DNA from: Locusta migratoria
Taxonomy: Eukaryota; Arthropoda; Insecta; Orthoptera; Acrididae
DNA: 64,000 bases
Reading direction: 5' to 3'
Assembly (NCBI GenBank): GCA_026315105.1
Contig: CM048744.1
Span: forward strand, 361,771,168-361,835,167
Part shown: positions 10,857 through 21,785 of the stretch, one piece after another
How the letters are laid out: each line of letters begins with the position of its first letter
How positions within the stretch are numbered: position 1 is the stretch's first letter
The notes under the pieces: generated by a model
Databases searched by the model: none
The model's input: the letters and a program-made list of their open reading frames with translations, nothing else
What the model was told of the DNA's origin: nothing
Translations under genes and position numbers: made by a program

Positions 10857-11533
10857 TTCACTAAGTGTGTTTGCCTCTCTAACTTATAAAATAATAGGTG
10901 ACGGGAAATTTTAATACGGTAGGTCAACACAAGAAATTTTACACTTTCTGCAGAGCTATGAACATAGTTTATTGTATTATTTTACAAAGAGTTGCACCAC
11001 AAAGATATAATTTTTTAAATGGAACAATAGTTTTTTCTATCGTGTATTGGATTCGTTTAAACCAGCGGCGTCCAAATCAATTTCAACTACATTCCTATCA
11101 CTGTTAGTTTGGGAGCTACAACCCTTCAAAGTTCCGGGGGCAGAGGCTGCGATAGCGTAGCTAACTGGTCGAGTGGCTATTCACTGGGGCACGGCCCACT
11201 GTCTCATGACCAACAGCCAGTCAGCTACGCTGGCGTAGCCTCCGTCCCCTACACTTTGAAGGGTTGTAGCTCCCAAACTAACGGTGATTGGAATGTAGTT
11301 TAAATTGATTTGGACGCAGCTGGTTTCATCGAATCCAATGCACGATAGAAAAAACTATTGTTCCATTTAAAAAAATCATATCTTTGTGCTGTAACTCTTT
11401 GGAAAATGATACAATAAACTACGTTCATAGCTCAACATAAAGTGTAACATTTCTTGTGTTGACCTACCGCATTAAAATTTCCCGTCACCTATTATTTTAT
11501 AAGTTACAGAGGCAAACACACTTAGTGAAACAC
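10853..11533. mobile_element. Foldback (long inverted-repeat) element, about 680 bp
   Basis: The left arm 10853-11170 and right arm 11216-11533 are inverted copies over about 318 bp with scattered mismatches. The ends are gtgtttcactaag and its reverse complement. The spacer is only about 46 nt. No coding region is present. It is flanked by TA-rich sequence, which fits a TA-targeting MITE, but no clear TSD can be read. Confidence 0.88.
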
Positions 11534-11539
11534 CATATA

Positions 11540-11869
11540 TATATCAAAGAAAATTGCGTTACGCGCAAAACTGAACGAAACTCGTTAAGAGAGAAAGAAG
11601 GAAACAAGAAATTTCTAGTTTCCCAATGTCACACTCCGTGGGTTTTGTGGTACCTATGTACACCACAAGGAAATTTACAAACAGGTCACTATATTTCGGA
11701 CACTTGTTGGCCGTTTGCTGACTGTCCTATAAATACTCCAAGAAAGAAACGGCATCGTGGAGTCTTAACTGGATTATGGCGAAGACCGTATGACCGAGCA
11801 GCCAGACTGTAGCATTATGTTTGCACCGAGGAGAGGGCTCGATATCAGGCGTCAGGACCCAGCTGGGTG
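11540..11869. other. Unassigned sequence
   Basis: No recognisable gene or repeat. One 118-codon open frame (11456-11812) overlaps the foldback arm and shows no domain. Confidence 0.4.
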
Positions 11870-11972
11870 TGTGTGATGTGCTCAGCATAAGTTAGTTTGG
11901 GTAGTTTGTAAGCCTAGGGCCTGATGACCGCAGCAGTCAAGTTGCTTAGATTTACAAACATTTGTACACGTT
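11870..11972 (+). mobile_element. SINE-1 3' body remnant
   Basis: It contains agtttgtaagcctagggcct, gatgaccgcagcagt and atttacaaacatttg, the 3' body of SINE-1. The tRNA head is too diverged to see. Confidence 0.65.
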
Positions 11973-12443
11973 TTTGAAAACAGCGGAATAAAGCAATCTG
12001 AAGCGACATGTGCACAAACTGGCCACGCTGGCTGTTCACCTCCCTCGGCGTCCTGCGTGCGCTGCTGACCTCGTCGTCAATGAGCCGTCATCAGGGCAGT
12101 CAATGGCCCACTTGGCCAGCGGCCCGCGTGGCTGACGCAGCGGCGGACTTTCCACCACACCTACCGACAGTCTCAACGTCATTCATAGACTTAGTTAATA
12201 AAACCTAGGCCGCTCGCTGGCGCTAGTGTCGCGTCCCCACATTGAACGTGACAGAAGCCGCCATTTGCAGGGCAATCGTGCATAACCCTGTGGGCCACAC
12301 CACCAGGCTCCTACGTCTGGGCCACACCATAGGCCTCAGAGGCCTGCACGATATATAATAGTGGAAAACTCTTTAAGAAATTCAATGTCATGATAAGGAT
12401 GAAGGTATAATACATTAAATGACCTTGAATAATATAAAAGAAA
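11973..12443. other. Unassigned sequence
   Basis: Mixed composition, with a GC-richer part at 12010-12330. No domain-bearing frame, RNA gene or known repeat was recognised. Confidence 0.35.
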
Positions 12444-12445
12444 TA

Positions 12446-13141
12446 TGAGGCGCGTCGAGAAAGTAAGTTCCGTTTGGTACTAACATGAAATTGTACACAG
12501 ATACAGAAGAAATTTTTATTGCACAAAATTCTACAACTCTTAAACTACTTTTCCACATAACTGCCGAAATTTTGCAGGCATTTGTCATAGCGTGGCACCA
12601 GGTTTTGTATACCTTCTTCATAGAAATCGGCCGCCTGTGTCTTCAACCAGTTGAAACAGTTTCTTTCAGCTCGTCGTCATTGGTGAAGTGATGACCGCCA
12701 AGGAAATACTTGAAATGTTCTGGATCTTGTCATCAATCGCGTGAGCCAGTTCTTCTGTAACCAAACGTTGACGCCCACTTCGTTCTTCATCGTGCACATC
12801 ACTATGCTCGTCATTGAACTGTCGGACCCATCTTCTCACCATCGAATCACTCATCGCATTTGGTCCGTAAACATCGCAAATTTGCCGATAAATTTCACTT
12901 GGTTTCACTTTCCTCGCATTCAGAAACCGAATCACATACCTGATTTCACAGGCGGTGGGATTTTCAATCAATGCCGAAATTTCAAACAAGCACAACGAAG
13001 CGTACGTAACTGACAGCGATCTCCAAATGGCGCACGTACTTCTCCTTGATACACATCGTCTACAGCGCATGTGCGGAACTGCAGTCGCAGCGCTGCAGCC
13101 GAGATAAATTGAAACGGAACTTACTTTCTGGACGCGCCTCG
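12446..13141 (-). mobile_element. Internally deleted mariner (MITE-like), TA TSD
   Basis: The terminal inverted repeats (gaggcgcgtcgagaaagtaa on the left, the matching complement on the right) are flanked by TA at 12444-12445 and 13142-13143. The minus strand keeps the transposase N-terminus: helix-turn-helix segments IRYVIRFLNARKVKPSEIY, DSMVRRWVRQFNDEHSD and DEERSGRQRLVTEEL. This runs straight into a C-terminal piece near 12680 (DDELKETV, then KVYKTWCHAMTNACK). The catalytic core is deleted, so it could move only with a transposase supplied in trans. Confidence 0.85.
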
Positions 13142-13303
13142 TATATATTTCCTCAAAAAAACACAAAACAAAATAACCAAAGTCTCATAAATTAAACAAT
13201 AATAGTTTAAACTCCATATAACGCAAAAAAATCCATCATATTCGAAAACCACTTACCATGTTTAAAACTAAAATCGGTATCACAAAATTCAGCGGAAGTT
13301 TCT

Positions 13304-13328
13304 CATATATATATATATATGTATATAT

Positions 13329-13371
<43 letters not shown>
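13304..13371. repeat. TA microsatellite and T run
   Basis: A short TA run is followed by about 42 consecutive T at 13330-13371. It separates the deleted mariner from the THAP-candidate region. Confidence 0.9.
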
Positions 13372-13372
<1 letters not shown>

Positions 13373-13530
13373 GTGCTGACCAACACTGGCAACTTACAGA
13401 AATCACGCTGCATTTTTTGATTTCGATTGTTTTTTGTAGTCTCAAATTTTACAGTGAGTTATTTTGGGAATAGCTACTTGCTCAATTTCTTCACGAGCTG
13501 CCTCTGCAGGTGGAGTCATGTTTAGGCATC

Positions 13531-13892
13531 TATAAATACTGTCCCTTAGGTCACGGGGAGTTGGTGTGTTAAGCTTAGCCTTCATCCAAGGTTCTGTAAG
13601 GTGTTCAGAAAGCGTCAACATAAACTAAAATCGGGACACTGGTTTTGTTTGACCGTTGTCTCCCTTTCCCTTGGTTTTTGTTAAGTTATGGAGGTCTCGG
13701 AGGCGTCGTTGTTTACCAGAACGGGCCGACAGGGGCGGTAGTGTTGTGTACTGTACACTGGCTCAGAGACAACTAACTAGAGGAGGCTAACATGCGAGTC
13801 ACGGCCCCTCCAGCTGTGTTGGAGCGGGATTAGCCAGGTCTGAGTGGCCATCTGGTCCTCAGAGGCCTATGGTGTGGCCGGCAGTGATAAGC
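13531..13892 (+). promoter_or_regulatory. Possible promoter/5' leader of the THAP-type gene
   Basis: A TATA-like tataaatact lies at 13531. From about 13680 the sequence is richer in G+C and CpG than its surroundings and leads to the ATG at 13893. That is all the evidence; no initiator or factor site can be asserted. Confidence 0.25.
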
Positions 13893-14069
13893 ATGATTCG
13901 TTCGTGTGCTGCTTTTAATTGTAACAGTGAGAACGGAAGCAAAGGCGAAAACGGAAACAATGTTACATTTCGCAGGTCAGTCATTACTTGTACACCGTAT
14001 AGTAGTTCATGGATAAATAATAAATCGTGAGCGTTTGTTTTTGTTTAGCTTTCCTCTTACAAATGACTG
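13893..14069 (+). pseudogene. THAP-type zinc-finger gene, first two exons, cut off by a SINE
   Basis: Exon 1 (13893-13975) encodes MIRSCAAFNC...NNVTFR. Its C-x4-C near the N-terminus (CAAFNC) is typical of THAP (C2CH) DNA-binding domains. It ends at a good donor (CAG|GTCAGT). A 73 nt intron (13976-14048) ends in gtttttgtttag. Exon 2 from 14049 keeps phase (codon split AG|C) and reads SFPLTND, giving F-x2-FP across the junction, the conserved THAP spacing. From about 14063 the sequence becomes SINE-1, so the later Cys-His pair and the rest of the protein are missing. THAP domains occur in host regulators and in P-element transposases; which this is cannot be told. It is probably dead or a gene fragment. 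Confidence 0.5.
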
Positions 14070-14460
14070 CGGCGCGCCAATCACGGTCTGCATGGCCACT
14101 ACGGTCGGGGGTTCTAATCCCCCCTCGGGCATGGATATTTTTGCCATACGTAGTATTAGCTAGTTCATAAGTAGTTTGTAAGTTTCAAAATTTTCAAATG
14201 TTTGTTAAACTTATGGGACTTAACTACGGGGTCATCAGTCCCTAAACTTTCAAACTACTTACGAACTAAGGACAAACTACTTACGAACTAAGGACGGCAC
14301 AAATATCCATGCCCGAGGGGGATTCGAACCCCCGACCTTAGTGGCCGTGCAGACCGTGACTGGAGCGCCTCAGTCCCCGCGGCCACCGCGGCCGGCAGTT
14401 TGTAAGTTGAGGGACTGATGACCCCGCAGTTAAGTCCCATAAGATCTACAAACATTTGAA
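14063..14460 (+). mobile_element. SINE-1 copy (outer), split by another SINE-1
   Basis: A 5'-truncated plus-strand SINE-1 starts at about gactgcggcgc. The left part is 14063-14184 and the body resumes at 14397-14460. It replaces the continuation of the THAP exon 2. No TSD was found for this copy. Confidence 0.8.
14185..14396 (-). mobile_element. SINE-1 inserted within SINE-1, 12 bp TSD
   Basis: The flanks agtttgtaagtt at 14173-14184 and 14397-14408 are the duplicated target inside the outer SINE body. The head end (ccgcggccggc) is at 14386-14396. Confidence 0.93.
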
Positions 14461-14970
14461 TAATTGTTTTTAGACACTTAACAGGTGGTGGTTGTACTTC
14501 GTAAATGGTCATTACTTCATCGAATGATGCATACTCAACCACTTTGTGAAGTACTATCTCTGTTAAAAAGTACTGTGCGAATGAAATGCGTATTTAATAT
14601 TTTGTGAGTTATTAAATTATTCAAACCCAAATTCGAGCAAGTTGAAAGAAAAATTCAATATAATATGGAAAAGAATGTAGACAAAAATGTGATGTACAAA
14701 AATAAGCTTGCAAAACATACAGAATAGTCGGCGAAAATTAAACAGGACCTGACAGAAAATTACGTGAATTAAACAACAGTCGCACTCTCTGCTACTTTGC
14801 GAGTTTCATGGCATTATCTTATGCAAATATCTCGATGAAAAGTCGTTCCACTTTATCAGAAAACAGCCTTATATTCTAAAATGTCATGTCTCTATGCAGA
14901 CGTTATTTCGAAAATTAGGAAACTTCATTCACTTAAGAATACTTTTTAAACAGACTGCAATAATCAGTAT
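14461..14970. other. Unassigned AT-rich sequence
   Basis: I searched for a continuation of the THAP domain (a later Cys-x2-His) on the plus strand and saw none. Nothing else was recognised. Confidence 0.4.
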
Positions 14971-14983
14971 TTTTTTAAACAAA

Positions 14984-15178
14984 TGTTCAAATGTTTGTAG
15001 AGTCTATGGGACTTAACTACGGGGTCATCAGTCACCAAACTTACAAACTACTTATGAACTAGCTAAGACTAAGGACGGCACAAATATCTATGCCCGAGGG
15101 GGGATTCGAACCTCCGACCGTAGTGGCCGTGCAGACCGTGACTGGAGCGCCTCAGTCCCCTCGGCCACCGCGGCCGGC
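14984..15178 (-). mobile_element. SINE-1, near full length, 13 bp TSD
   Basis: The TSD ttttttaaacaaa is at 14971-14983 and 15179-15191. The B box reads ggattcgaacc on the plus strand (antisense). Confidence 0.93.
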
Positions 15179-15191
15179 TTTTTTAAACAAA

Positions 15192-17426
15192 CATGCGTAA
15201 ATTTTGTGCCTTATTTTGCTCTTGTTGCGTATCATACACTTCAAATCACAACCCCAGTGTTAGGATTCTTCCCTGCAAATGGCGGCGATCAGCCGCTTCA
15301 ATTCGGGTACAGGTAGCCTCGCTCCTCCGCTACGGCGTGGTAGGGGCTTGACATCACTAAAAGCGCCTGCCACGGCCTTCGTTTCTAATAGCGTCTGCCT
15401 GAATAGTAGTAAAGCGCGTGCACGGCAAATGACACGATCGAAAAGATCGAATCTCTATGACAAACTACAAATTTTCTGTTTTCCTGTAATCGGACATTTG
15501 CCTCTTACAAGGAAAGTACATGGGCTCGTAAAAACATATATGTATGAACGTTTGGTTACAGTATCTCTACGTACACCTCAATGTGCTGGTGGGTGTCGTT
15601 TTTATGCGAAACTCTGCAATGATGCTCTAGATAACACTGTAGATGTAATTGTAGACACAATATGTAATGCAGATATCTTAACTATAAATTATGTAATAAT
15701 CATCGTACATGTACTCTAGCGAATTGTCATCAAAAGCCGTGATGATAGTTGCAACTTTAACCTTCTTCCCGAAAGACTGTTGGTATTCACTGCCACTGCT
15801 TCCATCGCCTCTTCCCGCACTTACCGTAGCACTATCGCTAGCCATGGGTTCTTCGTCATTATCATCCCTATTATCGTCATTGTGTTAGTGTGACAACAGT
15901 ATCTAACTAATGCTCATATTTCTGTACCATAACAGATACGAGAAAGCATGCGAATGATTTATCTTCTACACTAATACCATCTTCACGAAGAAGGGTTCTT
16001 CATAGCGTCATCTCAATCAATCGCAATACATTAGCAGGACTGATTACCAATCGCCGTCCCATCTGACGCTTCACCACACAAAACGCAACTTTGAAGGCAC
16101 ACTGCACCGTCCCTACTGGCGAACCGACAGGTCAAAGTGCAATGTGGCAAGGCACACGAGGAGGCCTCTAACGGACGACTGCAGAGTTTTGCAGATGCGG
16201 GAGTATCACTAGTGCAATAAGGGACCTTTACACTATTTCTCGTACGATTTTGGGGTATATGTGTTTGTTCGAGCCCAAGTACTTCCCTTGTTAGTGATTT
16301 GAGTAGATGCTAGTGAAATATCTCTGTTGAAAAAATTTTGTATATCCAGTCAACTATTTGTAATTTATCTGACTTCTTCTTGTTTAGAATTAAAACAACA
16401 TTTAATAATATTACCCACTTCAAAGAAAAGTCACAGTTTAACATAAACAGTCGCGACATTCACTGCTGTGAAAGTTGTTACCAGCTGACAGTTACAAGGA
16501 CACTAGCGCTCCTAGTGGTGGGCAAGTCGGCTTAAGAGAAATGTTTGTTTTTAATTACTTTTGTACGTAATTAACAAAACAGTTCCTGTAATTTTTGCGT
16601 TCCAATCTTTAGTAAAATATCGAGACATAAATAATCTTGGAATAAATGTAAAAACAGACTAATTTTCCTGTTTCTGTGTTATAAACAACATGTTATTCAT
16701 GAGGAAATACTTATATGTATATTTTGCAGCCGACTTTGATGAAAGAAACATTATTTCCTGTTGTGGTCTGTTCCTATATGACACGAACTTTCTTTGAGGT
16801 GTAAAAATTCGATATGGAGTCTAATGATTCTAACGTTTCTACTCTTCACTCGTCTTTGTTATAAACCCGTATAAGTTTGAGTATAATTACTTTTGATTAT
16901 AAAACGAATGTCTTGAAGATTCTTACCGTTTGTGGTTCATATGTAGTAACAATTATGGAACTGGTTTCTGCTTTGTTGGGAATCTGTGATTTTGCTTTCG
17001 ATGTTTTGTTGTCACTTTTGTAAGGACTTCCCTTCAGCTACAGCTGTACTTGCTGATCTGGTACATTTAATAATGCAGGTAATGTTTTCCATATAAGTTT
17101 CTTATATTCAACACTTATTGATTTGGCTGGAATTGTACTGAAGAAATCGTTACATTTCTGAATAGAAAACCGACGTCTCTCTGTAGAAGCTTGGGTCTTC
17201 TCTTGTTTATTAGTAATATTTGCTCTCAGTAGAAACTGAAATTCTTGAATAAAAGGCGTAGATTTCAAGATAATCTTAAATAAACTGTCCTGCAAAGTAT
17301 AGTTTCATATCCTCCAATGGTTCTTACAAAACCTCATAAAGACAAATGAGGAGTTATTTTTATGGCACTACAGACCTTCCCCGTTGTAAAAAGTATGTCA
17401 AAATCAATTTAAACGAGAGTATTCAC
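15192..17426. other. Long stretch with no supported gene
   Basis: A slightly GC-richer patch at 15270-15440 carries a 146-codon open frame (15279-15719) with no domain, signal peptide or splice context that I trust. From 15720 to 17426 the sequence is AT-rich with only short frames. No repeat family was recognised. Confidence 0.4.
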
Positions 17427-17441
17427 ACTCATCCGATATCA

Positions 17442-18764
17442 TCATTATCATCATCAAATGTTCAAATGTTCAAATGTTTGTAGAGCTTATGGGACTTAAC
17501 TACGGGGTCATCAGTCCCTAATCTTACAAAATACTTGTGAACTACCTTAGACTAAAGACGACACAAATATCCATGCCCGTGGGGGGATTCGAACCCCCGA
17601 TCGTAGTGGCCGTGCAGACCATGACTGGAGCGCCTCAGTCCCCTCGACCACCGCGGCCGGCATTATCATCATAATTTTGGACAGTTTCCAGCCTCTGGCC
17701 GGTCTGCTTCCAACATAAGCCTCTGCATCGTCTTCTGTCTTCCCACCATCTCTCCGTCTTCACTTTGGTCAAGTCTTCTTTCTTCCTGGCACATTCCTCC
17801 ACTCCTTTCAGCCATCTGTCTCTCGATATTCCTCTTGGTCTCTTTCCCTCGAGTTTCACCTCGTGTATCCTCCTTGGTATCCTCTTCTCCGTTAGCTTAA
17901 CATGCCCATACCACTTCAGCCTTGATTTCTCTATCTCCTCTTGTAATAGTTCTACCTTCATCAACGTGTTTATCTTTGTCACTCCAATACTGTTCCCCAA
18001 GAATTTCATCTCACTAGCTTGTAATTTACTTTTCTCTCTTCCTTTCATAACCCAGATTTTGGAAGCACTTGTCAGGATCGGGACACAGTATGACGGATGT
18101 ATAACTTTTTTACTGCTTTGGGGTACATCCCTGCTCCATATTAAACTTGTAACACTCTTCCGAAATGCTTCTGCTTTTCTCCGTAGCTCGTTTATTTCTC
18201 TGACCTTTTTCCCCATTTTCCTGTATTACGCTTCCCAGGTACATGAAACTCTACACTCTCCTCAATCGTTCCCTACCGATTGTTACTCCAGCTGTGATAA
18301 CCATCTCACTGTTACTTATACTAAATTTCTTCCTATATTCTTGTACTGTTTGTTCCCATGCGTCCAACTGCTCTTGTACTTTCTCCTCCTTTATTCCCCC
18401 AAATCAGCAGGTCATCTGCAAAGACCACAGCTTTCATCTTTCCAATTTCTTGAACTACTCTACTCATTATACCATCCATCACTACAATAAAGAGTAATGG
18501 TGAAAGTGCACTTCCCTGCAAGCCATCCTTCTGTTCAATCCAAGCTGATCTCTGATCTCTCTCCCCCCACTTTCACTCAGCTCACACATCCATGTTCCAT
18601 TGCCATTTTTCTCCAAATAGTCTGTTGTGTTACCCCTTTTATTTTCCAGGGCTTTCCACACTTTGCTTCTACGTACACTATCATACGCTTTTTCAATGTC
18701 CAGGGAGGTCATTAGTAGATCTATTCCATATTCATAGTGTTGTTCCTATATCGGATGAGTTCTA
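17442..18764 (-). mobile_element. LINE-C, 5'-truncated, 15 bp TSD
   Basis: The minus strand encodes RT remnants: SLDIEKAYDSVRR (about 18700), LNRRMACREVHF, then AVVFADDLLIWGN (FADD box near 18420). A C-terminal region follows (IHPSYCVPILTSASKIWVM, then KSRLKWYGHV). The lesions are frameshifts near 18500 and 18300. Its 3' tail is a run of CAT/ATG-type triplets at 17442-17454 and 17662-17675. The TSD actcatccgatatca is at 17427-17441 and 18765-18779. It differs in sequence from LINE-A and LINE-B. The long plus-strand frame 17765-18490 is its antisense shadow. Confidence 0.88.
17455..17661 (-). mobile_element. SINE-1 inserted in the LINE-C tail, 11 bp TSD
   Basis: The flanks attatcatcat at 17444-17454 and 17662-17672 are part of the LINE-C triplet tail, so the SINE is younger than the LINE. 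Confidence 0.92.
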
Positions 18765-18779
18765 ACTCATCCGATATCA

Positions 18780-19463
18780 CATTCAGAAATGTACCTCGCC
18801 AGCCGCTTGGGGCGCTGCTGTCGTGGCGTATAATAAAAACCATTGGAAGTGTCGTGACTGTAGCTGCAGCGAATTAATAATAGGAACTTTATGATGTCAT
18901 AAATACTCCAGGGAAAATATATACCAAAGACATTATATTGTCATTATATGGTTTGTTTTAGTATGTTCTAGTCTGCGTATTACAAAGACTTACGAAAGTA
19001 ATTATAGTTATGAGTTTTAGAGGTCAATAATTGTAATTACAAAAAGAAATAATAACCATACTGAAAACGAAAAGTCAATCTTCTTCTTTTAAAAAAATTA
19101 TTCTGCTGTTTTAATGATCTTGCAATTGAATGTCTTATCAGACTTGAGCTGCAAACACGGCCAATGTTTTTCAGAAACGATAATTAAATATTAATAATTC
19201 GACTGCAGACACAGTTCTGACCGCTGCTTCCAGATTTGATAATGTTCACCTACGATTCTCTGATCGAGGTAGACATCCCGACGCATTGCCAATGTCAAAA
19301 GAAAAGTTTGAGATATTAATTACAGATTCAGCAGTCAACAGCACTGCCTTACTGGCGTCGTTTGCTCCGTGCATTAGCCCACACGTCGAGGAAGCGAGTA
19401 GCCCTAAGAAACTACAACCCCGTTCTCTTTATCAAATTGTAATAAAAAAATTAATAATTTTTT
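18780..19463. other. Unassigned sequence
   Basis: No gene or known repeat recognised; a GC-richer patch lies at 18790-18870. Confidence 0.35.
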
Positions 19464-19903
19464 GAAACTTCCTGGCAGATTAAAACTGTGTGCCGGAACC
19501 GGCACTCGAACCTGGGACCTTTGCCTTTCGCGGGCAAGCGCTATCCCGACACGACTCTCGATGCCGCCTCACAACTTTACTTTTGCCAGTACCTCGCCTC
19601 CTAATTTCGAAACTTCACAGAAGCTCTCCTGCAAACACGCAAGACTAGCAATCCTTTCGAGGAGTCTTGCGTGTTTGCAGGAGAGCTTCTGTGAAGTTTG
19701 GAAAGTAGGAGGCGAGGTACTGGCAGAAGTAAAGTTGTGAGGCGGCATCGTGAGTCGTGTGGGGATAGCACAGTCGGTAGTGCGCTTGCCCGCGAAAGGC
19801 AAAGGTCCCAGGTTCGAGTCCCGGTTCCGGCACACAGTTTTAATCTGCCAGGAAGTTTCATATCAGCGCACACTCCGCTGCAGAGTGAAGTTTCATTCTG
19901 GTA
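19464..19903. repeat. Palindromic (head-to-head) pair of U301-type units
   Basis: The minus-strand copy 19464-19651 and plus-strand copy 19669-19903 meet at a short spacer around 19660. The arms are about 185 bp. The plus arm has a tRNA-like block at 19759-19832 with an intact B box. Its D-stem reads GCAC/GTGC where the 301 bp array has GCTC/GAGC. In the minus arm about 13 nt of the D-arm, including the A box, is deleted. Confidence 0.9.
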
Positions 19904-20004
19904 ATAATTACTTAGTAATTTTAATCAACATTGGTAAAGGAAGGTTTTTTTTTTTTTTTTTTTAATAAACTGTACTAGCAACTTGCGAGGTTCGGTTTCT
20001 GCAT

Positions 20005-20100
20005 TCAACTGTAGGTCCCCTTCAGCCAGCTGGATAACAGGGTAGACTGGGGCAAGAGTCCAACTGAAAGACTTTTGCCCCGACACTGAACAATTTTTGG
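20005..20100 (+). mobile_element. SINE-3 remnant
   Basis: It contains ctgtaggtcccctt, ctggataac, gggtaga and ccaactgaaagactt in the order found in the full SINE-3 copy at 50.1 kb. The central gcaagtcgccgaagtgg segment is deleted, leaving a ggggcaa/ttgcccc hairpin. Confidence 0.6.
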
Positions 20101-20214
20101 GGTGAACAGGTGAATGGGTTGACGTGACGCACCGCCACTTCCGCTTCTGTGCCCATCTATCATTTCAAAGGTAAATATTCAAGAAAGGCAATAGGGGACA
20201 TTCCATACCACTGA

Positions 20215-21785
20215 CATCGTTTTGCAACAGGATTTTATAACATATATTTTCTTCAAACATGAACTACCTCGAAGAGAGCGACCTATTGACCCATAGTCAA
20301 CACGGACTCAGAAAGTATCGCTCTTGTGAAACACACCTACTGGCTCTTTTTACACAAATGAGGTGATGAGTTATATCTACAAGGGGTCTCAAATCGACTC
20401 CATCTCTATACTTATAAGACGCATTTGTTGTCTGTCTATCTGTTCTCTTATTACTCAAGATCCAGACAACCAAATAACGTGAAATTTGGTACACGTACAC
20501 AAAATTACATGGGGATGGTTCTTAAACAGGTTTCGTTCCATTTTTTGGAAAACCAAATGTGCGATTGGATTAGCAATTTTCTGTCAGAAAGAACACAGTA
20601 CGTTGTGATTGACAAGAAGTCACCGAATAAATCAGAAGTGATATCTGGCGTTACCAGACAAGCGTTATAGGGCTTCTACTGTTTTTTATTGTTATAAACT
20701 ATCTAGGAGACAATCTGAGTAGCTTCATTAGACTATTCGCAGATGACGCTGTCATCTAACAGTTAGTAAAGCCATCCGAAGATCAAAAGTAACTGCAAAA
20801 TGATTTAGACAAGATATATGCATGGTTCAAAAATTGGCAATTGACCGTAAACAATTAAAAGTGTCAAGTCATCCCTATGAGTACTAAAAGAAATCAGTTA
20901 AACGTAATTTACACGATAAATCAGTCAAATCTACTGGCCGTAAATTCTACAAAATACCAATGAACAACAATTACGTCAACTTAAATTAGGAAGGCGGAAG
21001 GAAGGAAGCTCGGAGTTTAACGTCCCGTCGACAGCGTGGTCATTAGAGACGGAGCTTACGCTCGGAGTGTTTGGGTGAAGATGTGGAAGGAAATCGGCCG
21101 TGCGCTTTCAAAGGAACCATCCCGGCATTTGCCTGGAGTGATTTAGGGAAATCACGGAAAACCTAAATCTGTATGGCCCAAGGTATATTTGAACCACCGT
21201 CCTTCCGAATGCGAGTCCAGTGTGTTACCACTGCGCAAATTGGGAAGAACACATAGAAAATACACTAGGGAAGGCGAACGAAAGACTACGTTTCATTGGC
21301 AGAACACTTAGACGGTGCAACAGTTCTACTAAAGAAACTTCCTAAACTACACATGTGCGTCCTAATTTGGAATTGCTGCGCATTGTGGGATCCCCACCAA
21401 GTGGGACTGACTGTTGATATAGAGAAAGTTCAGAGAATGACAACGCGATCTAGGGGAGAAAGTGCCATGGAAACGATGCACGATTTCGGATGGAAATCAT
21501 TAAGTGGAAGCCGTTATTCGTAGTGACGAGATGTGTTTGCTAAATTTCTTTCACCCACTGTCTCCGAATGCGAACATATTTTATTAGCAACCACCTACAT
21601 AGCGAGACATGATCATAATAATAACATAAATCAGATCGAAAACGAAAAGAGTTTGGTGTTCCTTCCTCCCGCGCGCTATTAGTGAATGCAGCGGTAGAGA
21701 ATATCATAAAAGTGGTTCGATGAACCCTCTGCTATGCACCTGAATGTGATTTGCAGAAAATTTATGTAGATGTGGATCTAACTAT
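20215..21785 (+). mobile_element. LINE-B copy, decayed, with two insertions
   Basis: The reading includes MNYLEESDLLTHSQHGLRKY (near 20260), CDWISNFLSERTQYVVIDKK, VISGV, a broken FADD region (tattcgcagatgacgctgtc at about 20735), CALWDPHQVGL and LGRFGWKSL-like motifs. There are many stops. About 20400-20542 is foreign AT-rich sequence interrupting the RT, and 20994-21236 is a SINE-2. The 3' end at about 21730-21780 (gaaccctctgct, then gatttgcagaaa) matches the other LINE-B ends. Confidence 0.82.
20994..21236 (-). mobile_element. SINE-2 inserted in LINE-B, 11 bp TSD
   Basis: A reverse-oriented tRNA-derived SINE. The antisense head ends in gtgttaccactgcgc, and the body contains cgtcccgtcgacag and ggcatttgcctgg. 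The TSDs are aaattaggaag (20983-20993) and aaattgggaag (21237-21247), with one mismatch. The second copy of the family is at 48.1 kb. Confidence 0.88.

Noticed and set aside
15279..15719. 146-codon open frame as a gene
   Set aside because: Length alone; no motif, no splice context, and composition shifts to AT-rich halfway.
17765..18490. 241-codon plus-strand open frame
   Set aside because: It is the antisense of LINE-C, whose RT motifs lie on the minus strand.
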